Part shown: positions 1-7,851 of the stretch, in pieces
Numbering within the stretch: position 1 is the first letter of the stretch
How the letters are laid out: the number at the start of each line of letters is the position of its first letter
NCBI RefSeq assembly: GCF_018219455.1
Contig: NZ_CP056122.1
Span: forward strand, 2,914,001 to 2,978,000
DNA length: 64,000 nucleotides
Direction: 5' to 3'
DNA from: Moritella sp. 5
GTDB lineage: Bacteria; Pseudomonadota; Gammaproteobacteria; Enterobacterales; Moritellaceae
The notes under the pieces: generated by a model
Told to the model about the DNA's origin: nothing
Seen by the model: only the letters and a program-made list of their open reading frames with translations
The model's database searches: none
Position numbers and translations under genes: made by a program

Positions 1-635
1 TCTTGTGGATCGTGGGTGATAAATACCACCGTTTTATTTTGCAGTAATTGGTAAGCAAGGTTTTGCAGGCGATAGCGTGTTACTGCATCTAACGCAGAGA
101 ATGGTTCATCCATTAATACGATGGGTTTGTCTTGCATGAGCGTTCTCGCCAGCGCCACGCGCTGACGCATGCCTCCGGATAGTTGCTGCGGCAAGTAATT
201 TGATTTATCCGCCAGCCCCACTTTTTGTAATAACGAGTGCGCTTTATCAAACTGAATGTGTGTTTTCTTTGTTTGATAATCCGCACCGCCAAATTGAGTG
301 CTTAACATAACGTTATCTAACACCGACAACCAAGGCATCAACAGATCTTGCTGCGCCATATAAGCAATATTATCCTTGATGTCACATTGAGGTTGCGTGG
401 AGAGTTCACCAGCCCAATCCACTTTATCGTCAAGCAAGTTAGCAAGGTAGCGCAGTAAAGAGCTTTTACCACAACCACTTCGCCCCAAAATACATGTCCA
501 CTGCCCTGCGGGAATATGCATATCAAGTCCAGCTACAGTCACTTCAGTACTGTCGTGATAACGCAGGTAGCCACCTGATATATCGATACTGACAGCATTT
601 TTGTTGGCAGATATAGCCAATGTATTAGCAGACAT
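1..635 (-). CDS. ABC transporter ATPase for thiamine precursor (ThiZ-like), partial
   Basis: Energises import of a substrate across the inner membrane; from context the substrate is probably a pyrimidine precursor of thiamine. Visible in order: Walker A (LGRSGCGKSS), Q-loop (MAQQDLLMPW), signature LSGGMRQRVALARTL, Walker B with D-loop (IVLMDEPFSALD) and the switch His in VFITHDP, after which the window edge cuts the gene. The family is the NitT/TauT/ThiZ type. The ATG at 635 overlaps the end of thiD by about 11 bases, so the two are translationally coupled and share the upstream TPP riboswitch. A permease and a binding protein are expected beyond the edge. The ATPase call is certain; the substrate is inferred from the operon. 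Confidence 0.85.
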   Translation of the reverse strand, partial: MSANTLAISANKNAVSIDISGGYLRYHDSTEVTVAGLDMHIPAGQWTCILGRSGCGKSSLLRYLANLLDDKVDWAGELSTQPQCDIKDNIAYMAQQDLLMPWLSVLDNVMLSTQFGGADYQTKKTHIQFDKAHSLLQKVGLADKSNYLPQQLSGGMRQRVALARTLMQDKPIVLMDEPFSALDAVTRYRLQNLAYQLLQNKTVVFITHDPQ

Positions 636-1476
636 TAGCGTGACCACTGAAGAAATGATTTACCGGTCCATGACCTTTACCTATCTCTAATTCATCGGCA
701 TGCGCAATGGCCTGTGAGATATACTGTTTACCCAGTTGCACAGCCCGCAACAGATCATGACCTTGTGCCAGATAGGATGCGATAGCCGAAGATAACGTGC
801 AACCAGTGCCATGAGTATTACGCGTGTTGATACGTTTTGCTGTTAAGTGGTGGACATCTTCGGGGAAAATGAGCAGATCGTTACTGTTTTCATCTTGTTC
901 TAAGTGACCACCTTTGAGTAGTACTGTTTTTGCACCCAGTTGCCGAAGGCCAGTGATCATGGTGATCATGTCTGCTTCGCTGCTCGGTATTTCACTACCA
1001 ATAAGCGCAGCACCTTCAGGTAAGTTTGGCGTAATGATATCGGCAAGCGGCAGTAATTCCGCTTTGAGCGTGCTGATCGCAGATTCTTGTATCAATAAGT
1101 CGCCACTGGTCGCGACCATGACGGGATCGACAACTAGAAATGCAGGTTGATACTGTTTTATTTTGGCCGCGACTATTTTGATGATGTCATCATCGGCCAG
1201 CATACCGACTTTAACTGCAACGATATTCAGATCAGTAAAAACAGCATCAAGTTGTTTTTCGACATGTTCAAGGGGTATTGGGAAAATGGCTGACACGCCG
1301 AGGGTATTTTGAGCAGTAATTGCGGTGATCACTGAGCAGGCATAACTGCCCGTTGCAGACATCGCTTTAATGTCGGCTTGAATACCAGCGCCGCCACCAC
1401 TATCGGAGCCCGCGATCGTGAGTACGATAGGTGTAAATGAAACTTGGTTTTTATTTATTGCGGTAATGTTTGACAT
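625..1476 (-). CDS. thiD: Hydroxymethylpyrimidine/phosphomethylpyrimidine kinase
   Basis: Phosphorylates HMP to HMP-P and then HMP-PP in the cytosol, feeding thiamine synthesis. The 283-residue protein has the ribokinase-fold features of ThiD: GSDSGGGAGIQADIK near residue 23, the VKVGML segment, and the anion-hole motif GTGCTLSSAIA near residue 224. Length is normal. It is the first gene after a TPP riboswitch and overlaps the downstream ABC ATPase gene, so thiamine pyrophosphate should shut off both. The start at 1476 puts the motif at the usual distance from the N-terminus. Confidence 0.95.
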   Translation of the reverse strand: MSNITAINKNQVSFTPIVLTIAGSDSGGGAGIQADIKAMSATGSYACSVITAITAQNTLGVSAIFPIPLEHVEKQLDAVFTDLNIVAVKVGMLADDDIIKIVAAKIKQYQPAFLVVDPVMVATSGDLLIQESAISTLKAELLPLADIITPNLPEGAALIGSEIPSSEADMITMITGLRQLGAKTVLLKGGHLEQDENSNDLLIFPEDVHHLTAKRINTRNTHGTGCTLSSAIASYLAQGHDLLRAVQLGKQYISQAIAHADELEIGKGHGPVNHFFSGHANVC

Positions 1477-1559
1477 AAAGTTCCTAAGGCTAACGTATAG
1501 GAACTTTATCGAGCTAAAATTTTATGACACTTGGCGGATCAAATCATACAAAGCAAGAC

Positions 1560-1643
1560 TTACTAGTTCCCTACGCCAGTATTAACTGAATCAGGTTCAA
1601 CGGGTCTTGCAAAATGCAATCTCAGCCTAAAAGGCCCCCCGAC
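1560..1643 (-). promoter_or_regulatory. TPP (THI-box) riboswitch
   Basis: Read on the minus strand, the stretch contains the conserved pieces of the thiamine pyrophosphate aptamer in order: GGGG near the 5' end, GGCTGAGA, ACCCGTTGAACCTGAT, then CTGGCGTAGGGAACTA. It ends 84 bases before the thiD start, leaving room for an expression platform that could sequester the ribosome binding site or terminate. Confidence 0.95.
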
Positions 1644-1835
1644 TATATATGCGCACATAATAACAAGTTTTATTAAAAGAGCAACTTAACAATGCTAATT
1701 ACCTTTAATGTAGTTAGTTTGCTTAGTCATTGAGCATGACTGCATTATTTTCTGGTGAGGTTCTCAACCAAGGCGATTTAATGTTCTCGTTGCCAACTTT
1801 AGTTAGCTGAAAAAGTAGATTGGGTCGCAGTTATG

Positions 1836-2218
1836 ATTCTAAACTTTTTGATAAAAATTTCATGAAATTTACATCACTTAGCTGATTAGGATGAATGATG
1901 TTTATATCTTAGATAATCCTGAAAGCTTGCCACTTTGTGTCAAAAGGTGTCACAACTTTGACATTAGCGATCTTTAAATGATCGTCGAGATCCTTTACTG
2001 GCAAGGCTTGAGCTATAGTAGCGTGTCCATCGTTGTGTCAAAAACGTGAAAAAATTGCGAAAACGCGGTAGGCGAAGAGGAGTGAATTTACCGGTAGTTT
2101 AGCCGTAAGATTTAATCTCACACTCCCCAGGAGGAGTTCAAATCAAATGGTGGAATAAACCTCACATCTTAAGCTTCCTTAGAACTGGCCTAAAATAAAC
2201 ACTGTATATAACACCATT
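1836..2218. repeat. Diverged copy of the island's umuDC upstream region
   Basis: This non-coding stretch matches 20014-20404, the region between cas1 and umuD inside the island, with scattered substitutions and small indels. Shared pieces include TCACTTAGCTGATTAGG, GGTGTCACAACTTTGACATT and GGAGGAGTTCAAATCAAATG. The LexA box of the intact copy is broken here: the left half CTGTATATAACA survives but the right CAG half is lost. The copy lies outside the element's att repeats. Confidence 0.85.
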
Positions 2219-2420
2219 TGTAAATATAGTTCCAATCTCTGCAAGTGCTGGTATCACCGGTTTCGAAAGTCCTGCAGTTGAATATAGCTAACTTACGTGC
2301 ATCTTAGACGAAATTATTATCAAGTACCCGAGCTCCACTTTCATTGATAAAGCCTGTAGTGATTCAACGGAAGGTGCTGGTATTTTTGATGGTGATTTAT
2401 TGATTGTTGATAGGCATGTT
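2219..2420 (+). pseudogene. umuD remnant
   Basis: Closely matches the first half of the intact umuD at 20407. The start codon is mutated (TTTGTAAATATAG in place of TTTATGAATATAA), an in-frame TAA follows the AEYS-equivalent codons, and the gene breaks off inside the codons for VDRHV, where it joins umuC sequence. The join falls on the block CGCCCAG, present in both parent genes, which suggests deletion by short-homology recombination. It is not functional. Confidence 0.85.
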
Positions 2421-2716
2421 TCGCCCAGACTAGCGTAATAAACCCATTGTGGTTTTGTCTAATAATGACGGGTGTATCGTTGCCGCAAGCAGACAAACAA
2501 AAAAAGCCGGTGGGACTGAATAATGCATTAGACCTTGCAGAATTCCCTAGCGGGTTTAGCGCCCAAAGAGTTCAATATTGAAGTTGAACGCACAATACGA
2601 GAACTCAATGGGCTACCTTGTAAAAATTGGAATACAGCCAGGGCTGATAAAAAACAAATTTACTCTACACGCAGTGTCAGTGAACGAATTACAGAACTCA
2701 GTACACTACAGCAAGC
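2417..2716 (+). pseudogene. umuC remnant with internal deletion
   Basis: Two pieces of umuC joined together. The first matches the codons around RNKPIVVLSNNDGCIVAA; a second join near 2510 skips about 450 bases to the codons around NNALDLA, and the match runs on to TLQQA before ending in unrelated sequence at about 2716. Compared with 20814-22070 the remnant lacks the catalytic palm and the little-finger region. Together with the umuD remnant this is a decayed second umuDC locus outside the island. Confidence 0.85.
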
Positions 2717-2721
2717 TTGCA

Positions 2722-2760
2722 CTCAGAACAATTTATGATCTGATAATAAATTGTTCTGAG
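2722..2760. repeat. Perfect 15-bp inverted repeat after lipoprotein copy 1
   Basis: CTCAGAACAATTTAT is followed after nine bases by its exact reverse complement. A near copy with two stem mismatches stands at 3513-3551, at the same place behind the second lipoprotein gene. Neither has a clear T run, so it is a hairpin that may stabilise the transcript 3' end rather than a textbook terminator. Confidence 0.7.
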
Positions 2761-2797
2761 CTAATGATGAGTAACGATGTTATTAATTGTAAAGATG

Positions 2798-3409
2798 CTA
2801 TTCCATTTTCTTGCGCTTATCTATTTCTTCAAAATGGGTATCCGCAAAAGGTGTTTTAGATGACTCGCCAATACCATCAAACAGCTTCACCACATCCGTT
2901 GTACCACTAGGAGATCTTATCACCCAACCATTTGGATCAATGCCTTTTTTCGGTGTGCAGTCCATCCGGTGTTTATAGCAACCCTTAGTATAAAACACCC
3001 TCACCCTAGGGCCATCAACAATAGCCTGCATAGAGCCATAATCCTTATCAAGATTTTGATAATAATTATCCATGAGCTTCATTTTGGCTTCCGCATCCTT
3101 GGGGATATCCATCGAAATGCGGTGGTAGGACTCAAATGGATAGTCCCACCCTTTAACCCAAAGCCCTTCAACATGAGCAGGAGCATCCATGCGACCACCG
3201 GATGAGGCTTTACCAGGATAAGTGCCGATAGCCCCCATAGAAAAGCTTACAGCGCCACCAGATACAGTTGTTACAACCATGTTAGACACCCAATGTGCAC
3301 CTGAAGTACTGCCATTGTTATAACCAACTTTTGCTGAATAAGGCTCTGGTGTGCAGCCCAATATTGATGATGCCAATAACAATAAAAGACCAAATTTACC
3401 TTTCTTCAT
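2798..3409 (-). CDS. Lipoprotein, probable (orphan) immunity protein, copy 1
   Basis: The start at 3409 gives a lipoprotein signal peptide: MKKGKFGLLLLLASSILGC, lipobox LGC with the lipid-bearing Cys at residue 19. About 200 residues, rich in Gly and Tyr near the front, then a beta-rich body with ISMDIPKDAEAKMKLMDNYY and a C-terminal block GWVIRSPSGTTDVVKLFDG. It resembles small DUF2931-type lipoproteins seen beside type VI effector genes, but I cannot confirm the family. It is a paralogue of 3588-4208 and lies two genes behind the Tle1-like effector. The preceding bases keep a diverged copy of the effector's last 19 codons, so it may be an orphan immunity gene left from an earlier effector. 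Location is probably the outer-membrane inner leaflet or the periplasm. Confidence 0.75.
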   Translation of the reverse strand: MKKGKFGLLLLLASSILGCTPEPYSAKVGYNNGSTSGAHWVSNMVVTTVSGGAVSFSMGAIGTYPGKASSGGRMDAPAHVEGLWVKGWDYPFESYHRISMDIPKDAEAKMKLMDNYYQNLDKDYGSMQAIVDGPRVRVFYTKGCYKHRMDCTPKKGIDPNGWVIRSPSGTTDVVKLFDGIGESSKTPFADTHFEEIDKRKKME

Positions 3410-3455
3410 TACTAAATACCTGACGTTGTGGGTTATCGTTATTATCACGTGTAAT
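3396..3455 (-). pseudogene. Remnant of a second effector's 3' end
   Basis: In the same relative frame as the intact effector this reads ITRDNNDNPQRQVFSNEER and stop, against ITRDDDDNPKRQVFSNEKR and stop at the real effector end. It overlaps the start of lipoprotein copy 1 exactly as the effector overlaps copy 2. The reading frame is kept, with amino-acid changes. Confidence 0.75.
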
Positions 3456-3512
3456 TTAGTTCGATTTCGCGTAGCGTCATATGTGAATGGTGAAGCATGC
3501 AACAGGCTTGCG

Positions 3513-3551
3513 CTCAGAACATTTTATAACCTGGTAATAAATTGCTCTGAG
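3513..3551. repeat. Inverted repeat after lipoprotein copy 2
   Basis: Second copy of the hairpin at 2722-2760, with two mismatches in the 15-bp stems. It marks the downstream end of the second duplication unit (about 3507-4254, compared with about 2716-3455). Confidence 0.65.
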
Positions 3552-3587
3552 CTAATGATGAGTAGGAAAGTCATTAATGGTAACAAA

Positions 3588-4208
3588 TCATTCCACTTTT
3601 TTGAGCCTCTGTTTTTTGAGCCTCTCTCTCTCAGCAAAGCGGGTGTTAGGAAAAGGTGTTTTAGATGACTCACCAATACCATCAAACAGCTTCACCACAT
3701 CAGTTGTACCACTAGGAGATTTTATTACCCAACCATTCGGGTCAATACTTTGTTTGGGCGTACAATCATCAAATTTAGAAAAACAATTTTTAGTATAAAA
3801 CACCCTCACCCGAGGACCATCGACAATGACCTGCATAGAGCCATAATCCTTATCAAGATTCTGATAATAATTATCCATAAGCTTCATTTTTGCTTCCGCA
3901 TCCTTGGGTATATCCATCGATATGCGGTGGTAGGATATTAACCCACTGCTTGGAGTTGGGTTCCCTTTCGCCCAATCACCCTCAATATGCGTGGGCGGCC
4001 ACATTCGGCCACCGGTTGAAGCCTTACCTGGATAGGTGCCAACAGAGCCCATCGAAAAATCAACGCCTCCCACCACCATTCTTGAAACGATATGTCGCCC
4101 CGTTGTACTGCCATTATTGTAACCGACTTTTACTGAGTAAGGCTCCGATGTACAGCCAAACATTGATGATGCCAATAACAGTAAAAGACCAAATTTACCT
4201 TTTTTCAT
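3588..4208 (-). CDS. Lipoprotein, probable immunity protein, copy 2
   Basis: Start at 4208 gives MKKGKFGLLLLLASSMFGC, a lipoprotein signal with Cys at residue 19. The body is clearly homologous to copy 1, the most conserved stretch being SYHRISMDIPKDAEAKMKLM. Differences cluster in the loop after GYNNGST and in the segment around YTKNC. The start codon lies inside the effector gene (14-base overlap), so the two are co-translated, the usual arrangement of a toxin with its cognate immunity protein. Periplasmic display would suit neutralising a phospholipase delivered into the periplasm. The function is inferred from position. Confidence 0.8.
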   Translation of the reverse strand: MKKGKFGLLLLLASSMFGCTSEPYSVKVGYNNGSTTGRHIVSRMVVGGVDFSMGSVGTYPGKASTGGRMWPPTHIEGDWAKGNPTPSSGLISYHRISMDIPKDAEAKMKLMDNYYQNLDKDYGSMQVIVDGPRVRVFYTKNCFSKFDDCTPKQSIDPNGWVIKSPSGTTDVVKLFDGIGESSKTPFPNTRFAERERLKKQRLKKVE

Positions 4209-7059
4209 TACTAAATACCTGACGTTTTGGGTTGTCGTCATCATCCCGTGTAATGCCATTTATCATGGCTTCCATCGGTGACCAATACCCTGGATTAATT
4301 ACCGTATCATGGGGGCGGTGTATGTAACTCTCTAACAACTGCGTCTCTTCCTTCTTCCAATGAGACGCAGATATCTCACCAAGCTTCTTAACTCTTATAC
4401 TTTCCCATAATGATTCCGCTATATTACCTTTCTCTTCATAATCAAGAAGTGGTAATAAGTTATCTTTATCCCATGCAATACCGTGCGCTTCACCTTGTTG
4501 CATCATACGCTTAAAAGTCAAACCAGATAAGGCATTGCTAATCGGGATGAAATGATAATAGTACAGTGTATTATTATCTAATTTAACTTCGCCATGAACT
4601 TCTTTACACGCTTCTTCCCAAACCACACGCTCTTCCTTTAACCTTACCCTCAGCCAACTTGCAAAGTGCCTCGAATCCCCGTGAAACTCTCGTTCATTAT
4701 ACTCATGAGTTTTAATCAGCTTACGATTATAGGTTGAATTAACAGGTTGATTTAGTCGCTCAGGTAAATCGGTACGCCCATACTGATTTTTCGATGGGTA
4801 ACCACCACCAATATCCGTGTGACAACCAGGGAATACTTCCTGAGAGAAGATGCCATCGGTAAATGCTTTCATTTCACCACCGCCATCCAATGCCGTCAGC
4901 GGGAATTTATCTCGATATTCATGGCTCGCACAAATTTGGAACACAGCTTTAGCCGCATCCTCCTTAAGCCCCAACTCGAAGTTACCCTCATCATCATTAC
5001 CCGCCCAATAGAACGAACCAACCGTATCAAATAATCCAACAAAACGCACAGAGACACGGCGGGTCTCATCTTTCTGGTAGAAATCCTTGTAGACATTATC
5101 AAACATAGGGTGCGATTCATTCCCCAATAAATTTGGGTAGATATCAACAGTGTTAGGCCCTCTTTTTTGATTGGAATAATCCGGTATCCCCTCAAGCGCC
5201 GCGTTGATAAAGTGACGCGCTAACGCCGCACCACGACTAAAGCCGAATACATCAAATTCAATGTGTTCAATTTTTTGGTAGACGTCTTTTTCGTCTAAAT
5301 CTTTTAAAATATCGCTTAAACGTTTAAGCAAAGACTGCCACTTACGGAACGCACCGGTATCATCAAAAACACCAAAAGCTTGCGATAATGATTTTTCATC
5401 ATCACCTGCATCTATGACGGGGCTCTCTTCCCCTTCAGGAACCGGCTGGATACCATCCACAGTACCCACACCTGACACATAAATGGCGTATGACTCACCT
5501 TCTTGTTCAGGGTAGGCCTCAAACAATCGCGCAACATTGGTACGCGACTTATTACCCCATCTTTCTTTATAAGCATCATTGGGATTGTTTTGCCCTGTAC
5601 CATCAAAAAATACACCAATACGCAACGTGCGCTCAGGCTTTACTTTATGAATATTAATAATGGGCGCACTTTGCGGAATGCCACTGTCTTGCAGTACCGC
5701 GACGATGTTATGGCGTAATTGTCTATCTTTAACCTGGCTCGCATAAGCATTCGCAAAACGGATGGCTTGGCCGACGCTTTCAATTGCCTGCGGCGGTAAT
5801 AAGTCTTGCTTTGTTACGGCTGCCTGGTCTTTCTCTTTACTGACCAACAGCACATCACCGACCTGCAATAGCCAAGGGGCTTGGTCAAGTATTGGATTTA
5901 GGTTTAACAAGACCTTGTCGGCTAATCCATGCTGCGTGGCAATGTCAGCCCACGTTTCAGCCTTTCCCGTGTCAATGCTTGTTTTTACCGTATGCCTTGA
6001 ATCATTTGTTTGAGCATCCCCAGGTTGATTACTTTGGTCATCAAGCGCTTCTTCACGGAGGATATTTTCATCTCCCTTTGTTTTGGCAATTGAATCGACA
6101 TCAAGTAAACACGCATGTTCATCAAGCCAAGCCGGTGTTAAGTCGCCAAATTGCGCCGCAGTCATCTTTTGGGGAAGGTAAAGTAAGTGCTGGCGAGCAA
6201 CCGCAGTGCGGTTGATTTTCCAAGGCAACAGAATAAAACTGTATGTTTGCTTTGATAGTAACTCATCGGAGAGCTTGTCGGCATCTGATAATGTAGCTTG
6301 AAATGCCCACTTTCCCTCGCCCAGTAACTGATATTCATGTGTCAGTGCATCATCGATAAAGTGGTAAAAGAACCCTTCAGTAGGCCAGCCAAGTAGCTCA
6401 CCTACCTGAACAGCGGGTTTAACAGGGATAAACGATTCTGCGTGAGAGCCTGAGCCCGCATTCACTGGCTCCACATCATGAAATATTAACGCACCACCAC
6501 AGGATGCGAATAATTCCCTAACGAGCGTTTTCGGCTCATTAACATTGACGCTCGCAGTGAGTAGCGTAAAACCGTCTTGTGTTTGGGAGCGCTTCCATGA
6601 CAATCGCGACACTTCTTTTTCGGTTTTTTGTAATGAAAAGTCACCGACATTATATTTATTTAATTCATCTTGAGCGCATGTAATTTCAATGGAATATTCA
6701 AACGCCGCCGTTGGCTCAACAGGCTCGTAGGTGGATTCAGGTGCCAGCACCACGTCATCGACAACGCGCTTATAATAAGCGTTTGTAAAAGTCGGTTTGT
6801 TTTCATTTTGGCCGTGCTGATTTTGAGCGTTAACCGCAACCCACTGTCCATTAGAGAGTAATCGACGGAGTGTGTTTAACGCCTGCTTTTCACCTGAGAG
6901 CAAAAGAATTCGCTTCAGTCGTGAAGGAAGGGTATTTAGCCACACTGTTGCATTTCGCTCACGCGAAAGCGTTCTGATGACTTCTTCAGGGGATTGTTTA
7001 TACGCTAGTTCATCATTGGATAATTCAGAACCAAGTATAAATTTGTAACGTGCATTCAT
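4195..7059 (-). CDS. Type VI secretion phospholipase effector, Tle1-like (DUF2235) with LysM
   Basis: A 954-residue protein predicted to hydrolyse phospholipids in rival cells. The alpha/beta-hydrolase part starts at RIGVFFDGTGQNN (about 481), the N-terminal hallmark of DUF2235/Tle1 proteins. The nucleophile elbow GFSRG puts Ser at about 608, followed by the acid in GLFDTVGS (about 678) and the base in GCHTDIGGGY (about 747). Residues 357-407 form a LysM domain (WADIATQHGLADKVLLNLNP then GDVLLV), which could bind peptidoglycan. The N-terminal 330 residues are unassigned. No signal peptide, as expected for secretion by T6SS. No VgrG or adaptor gene lies in the window. Immunity-like lipoprotein genes follow directly. 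Confidence 0.85.
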   Translation of the reverse strand: MNARYKFILGSELSNDELAYKQSPEEVIRTLSRERNATVWLNTLPSRLKRILLLSGEKQALNTLRRLLSNGQWVAVNAQNQHGQNENKPTFTNAYYKRVVDDVVLAPESTYEPVEPTAAFEYSIEITCAQDELNKYNVGDFSLQKTEKEVSRLSWKRSQTQDGFTLLTASVNVNEPKTLVRELFASCGGALIFHDVEPVNAGSGSHAESFIPVKPAVQVGELLGWPTEGFFYHFIDDALTHEYQLLGEGKWAFQATLSDADKLSDELLSKQTYSFILLPWKINRTAVARQHLLYLPQKMTAAQFGDLTPAWLDEHACLLDVDSIAKTKGDENILREEALDDQSNQPGDAQTNDSRHTVKTSIDTGKAETWADIATQHGLADKVLLNLNPILDQAPWLLQVGDVLLVSKEKDQAAVTKQDLLPPQAIESVGQAIRFANAYASQVKDRQLRHNIVAVLQDSGIPQSAPIINIHKVKPERTLRIGVFFDGTGQNNPNDAYKERWGNKSRTNVARLFEAYPEQEGESYAIYVSGVGTVDGIQPVPEGEESPVIDAGDDEKSLSQAFGVFDDTGAFRKWQSLLKRLSDILKDLDEKDVYQKIEHIEFDVFGFSRGAALARHFINAALEGIPDYSNQKRGPNTVDIYPNLLGNESHPMFDNVYKDFYQKDETRRVSVRFVGLFDTVGSFYWAGNDDEGNFELGLKEDAAKAVFQICASHEYRDKFPLTALDGGGEMKAFTDGIFSQEVFPGCHTDIGGGYPSKNQYGRTDLPERLNQPVNSTYNRKLIKTHEYNEREFHGDSRHFASWLRVRLKEERVVWEEACKEVHGEVKLDNNTLYYYHFIPISNALSGLTFKRMMQQGEAHGIAWDKDNLLPLLDYEEKGNIAESLWESIRVKKLGEISASHWKKEETQLLESYIHRPHDTVINPGYWSPMEAMINGITRDDDDNPKRQVFSNEKR

Positions 7060-7257
7060 AATAAGCCCGCAATTGAATAAAAAAATTGCAGCGATTTTAA
7101 GTTGATTAGACTTAATTGTAACGATTTGGTTTGAGGGAACTTTAAACTATAAGTTATTATATTGCAATAGGTTAAGTATGTTTTTACATTATATGTTACC
7201 TCAAAGTGATTACATGGAGGCCGGCGATGTATCACAGCGGTAGTGCTGTATAAAAAC

Positions 7258-7486
7258 GGCTCTGTTCCCTTTTAGTGTTGGTTTATTCAAGAGCTCCATT
7301 AAGCCTGGTTTTGTTTTCGCAAGACGCTTTGTTTTCCATAAAGATAAACCAAGCAATATAATATTCCATATAGCCAGTCCCAACACCATAAAATCGTGTC
7401 ATCCAACTTTTACAACGCATCATAAAATTATTAAGTGTCTGAATATAATATATTTTATCAATAGCTTTTTGATTTAAATAGCACAA
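7258..7486 (-). pseudogene. IS1595-like transposase, C-terminal fragment
   Basis: The open frame at 7283-7486 carries CKSWMTRFYGVGTGYMEYY followed by IAWF, which resembles the C-terminal signature of IS1595/ISXO2-family DDE transposases (pattern LKxWxxRFxGVxTxYLxNYLxWF). The DDE core is missing. GGCTCTGTTCCCTTTTAGTG at about 7258 could be the terminal inverted repeat of the element. The fragment stops at the left att repeat of the island, so the rest was lost there or replaced. Family assignment is from memory of the motif. Confidence 0.5.
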
Positions 7487-7564
7487 ACACTAATAATCAA
7501 GCCAACTCTAGGTCTATCCAAGTGTAGTGCCCTTCACTGTTTATATTACCGGTTTCAATATAAA
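7468..7564. repeat. Left attachment repeat (attL)
   Basis: Positions 7494-7555 are identical to 44992-45053. On the outer side the match continues to 7468 with five differences, all transitions, and on the inner side to about 7564. The sequence duplicates the last 19 codons and the stop of the dph6-like gene. Offset between the copies is 37498 bases. Confidence 0.9.
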
Positions 7565-7617
7565 TACAAATTAAACCAACTTAAAATCAACAACTTAAAG
7601 TCAGTCAAATTAAAGAT

Positions 7618-7635
7618 GGCGATAGAGTGGCGATG
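7618..7635. repeat. Candidate integrase arm site, left
   Basis: GGCGATAGAGTGGCGATG matches 44855-44872 (GGCGGTAAAATGGCGATG) at 15 of 18 positions in the same orientation. The copies lie 62 and 119 bases inside the two att repeats, as arm-type integrase sites would. Purely by position and similarity. Confidence 0.35.
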
Positions 7636-7851
7636 GTTTACACTGTCTTTTAACTTACCTTATACAGTCCCTTTGAACTCACACCTGTCACGCCAACTTC
7701 CGCACTAGCAGTGATCTCATCAACAACTGCATTAGCAATTGCTTGAGCTAATACCGATTATATTATAAATATGGAACGCAGGAATAGCGCCAATCAAACC
7801 AATTAATAGGACTCAGAAAAATGGATTGAATATGTTCATCACAATATACAA

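Noticed and set aside
7248-7263. CTGTATAAAAACGGCT as another LexA box
   Set aside because: The right half lacks CAG and no gene follows in a suitable position.
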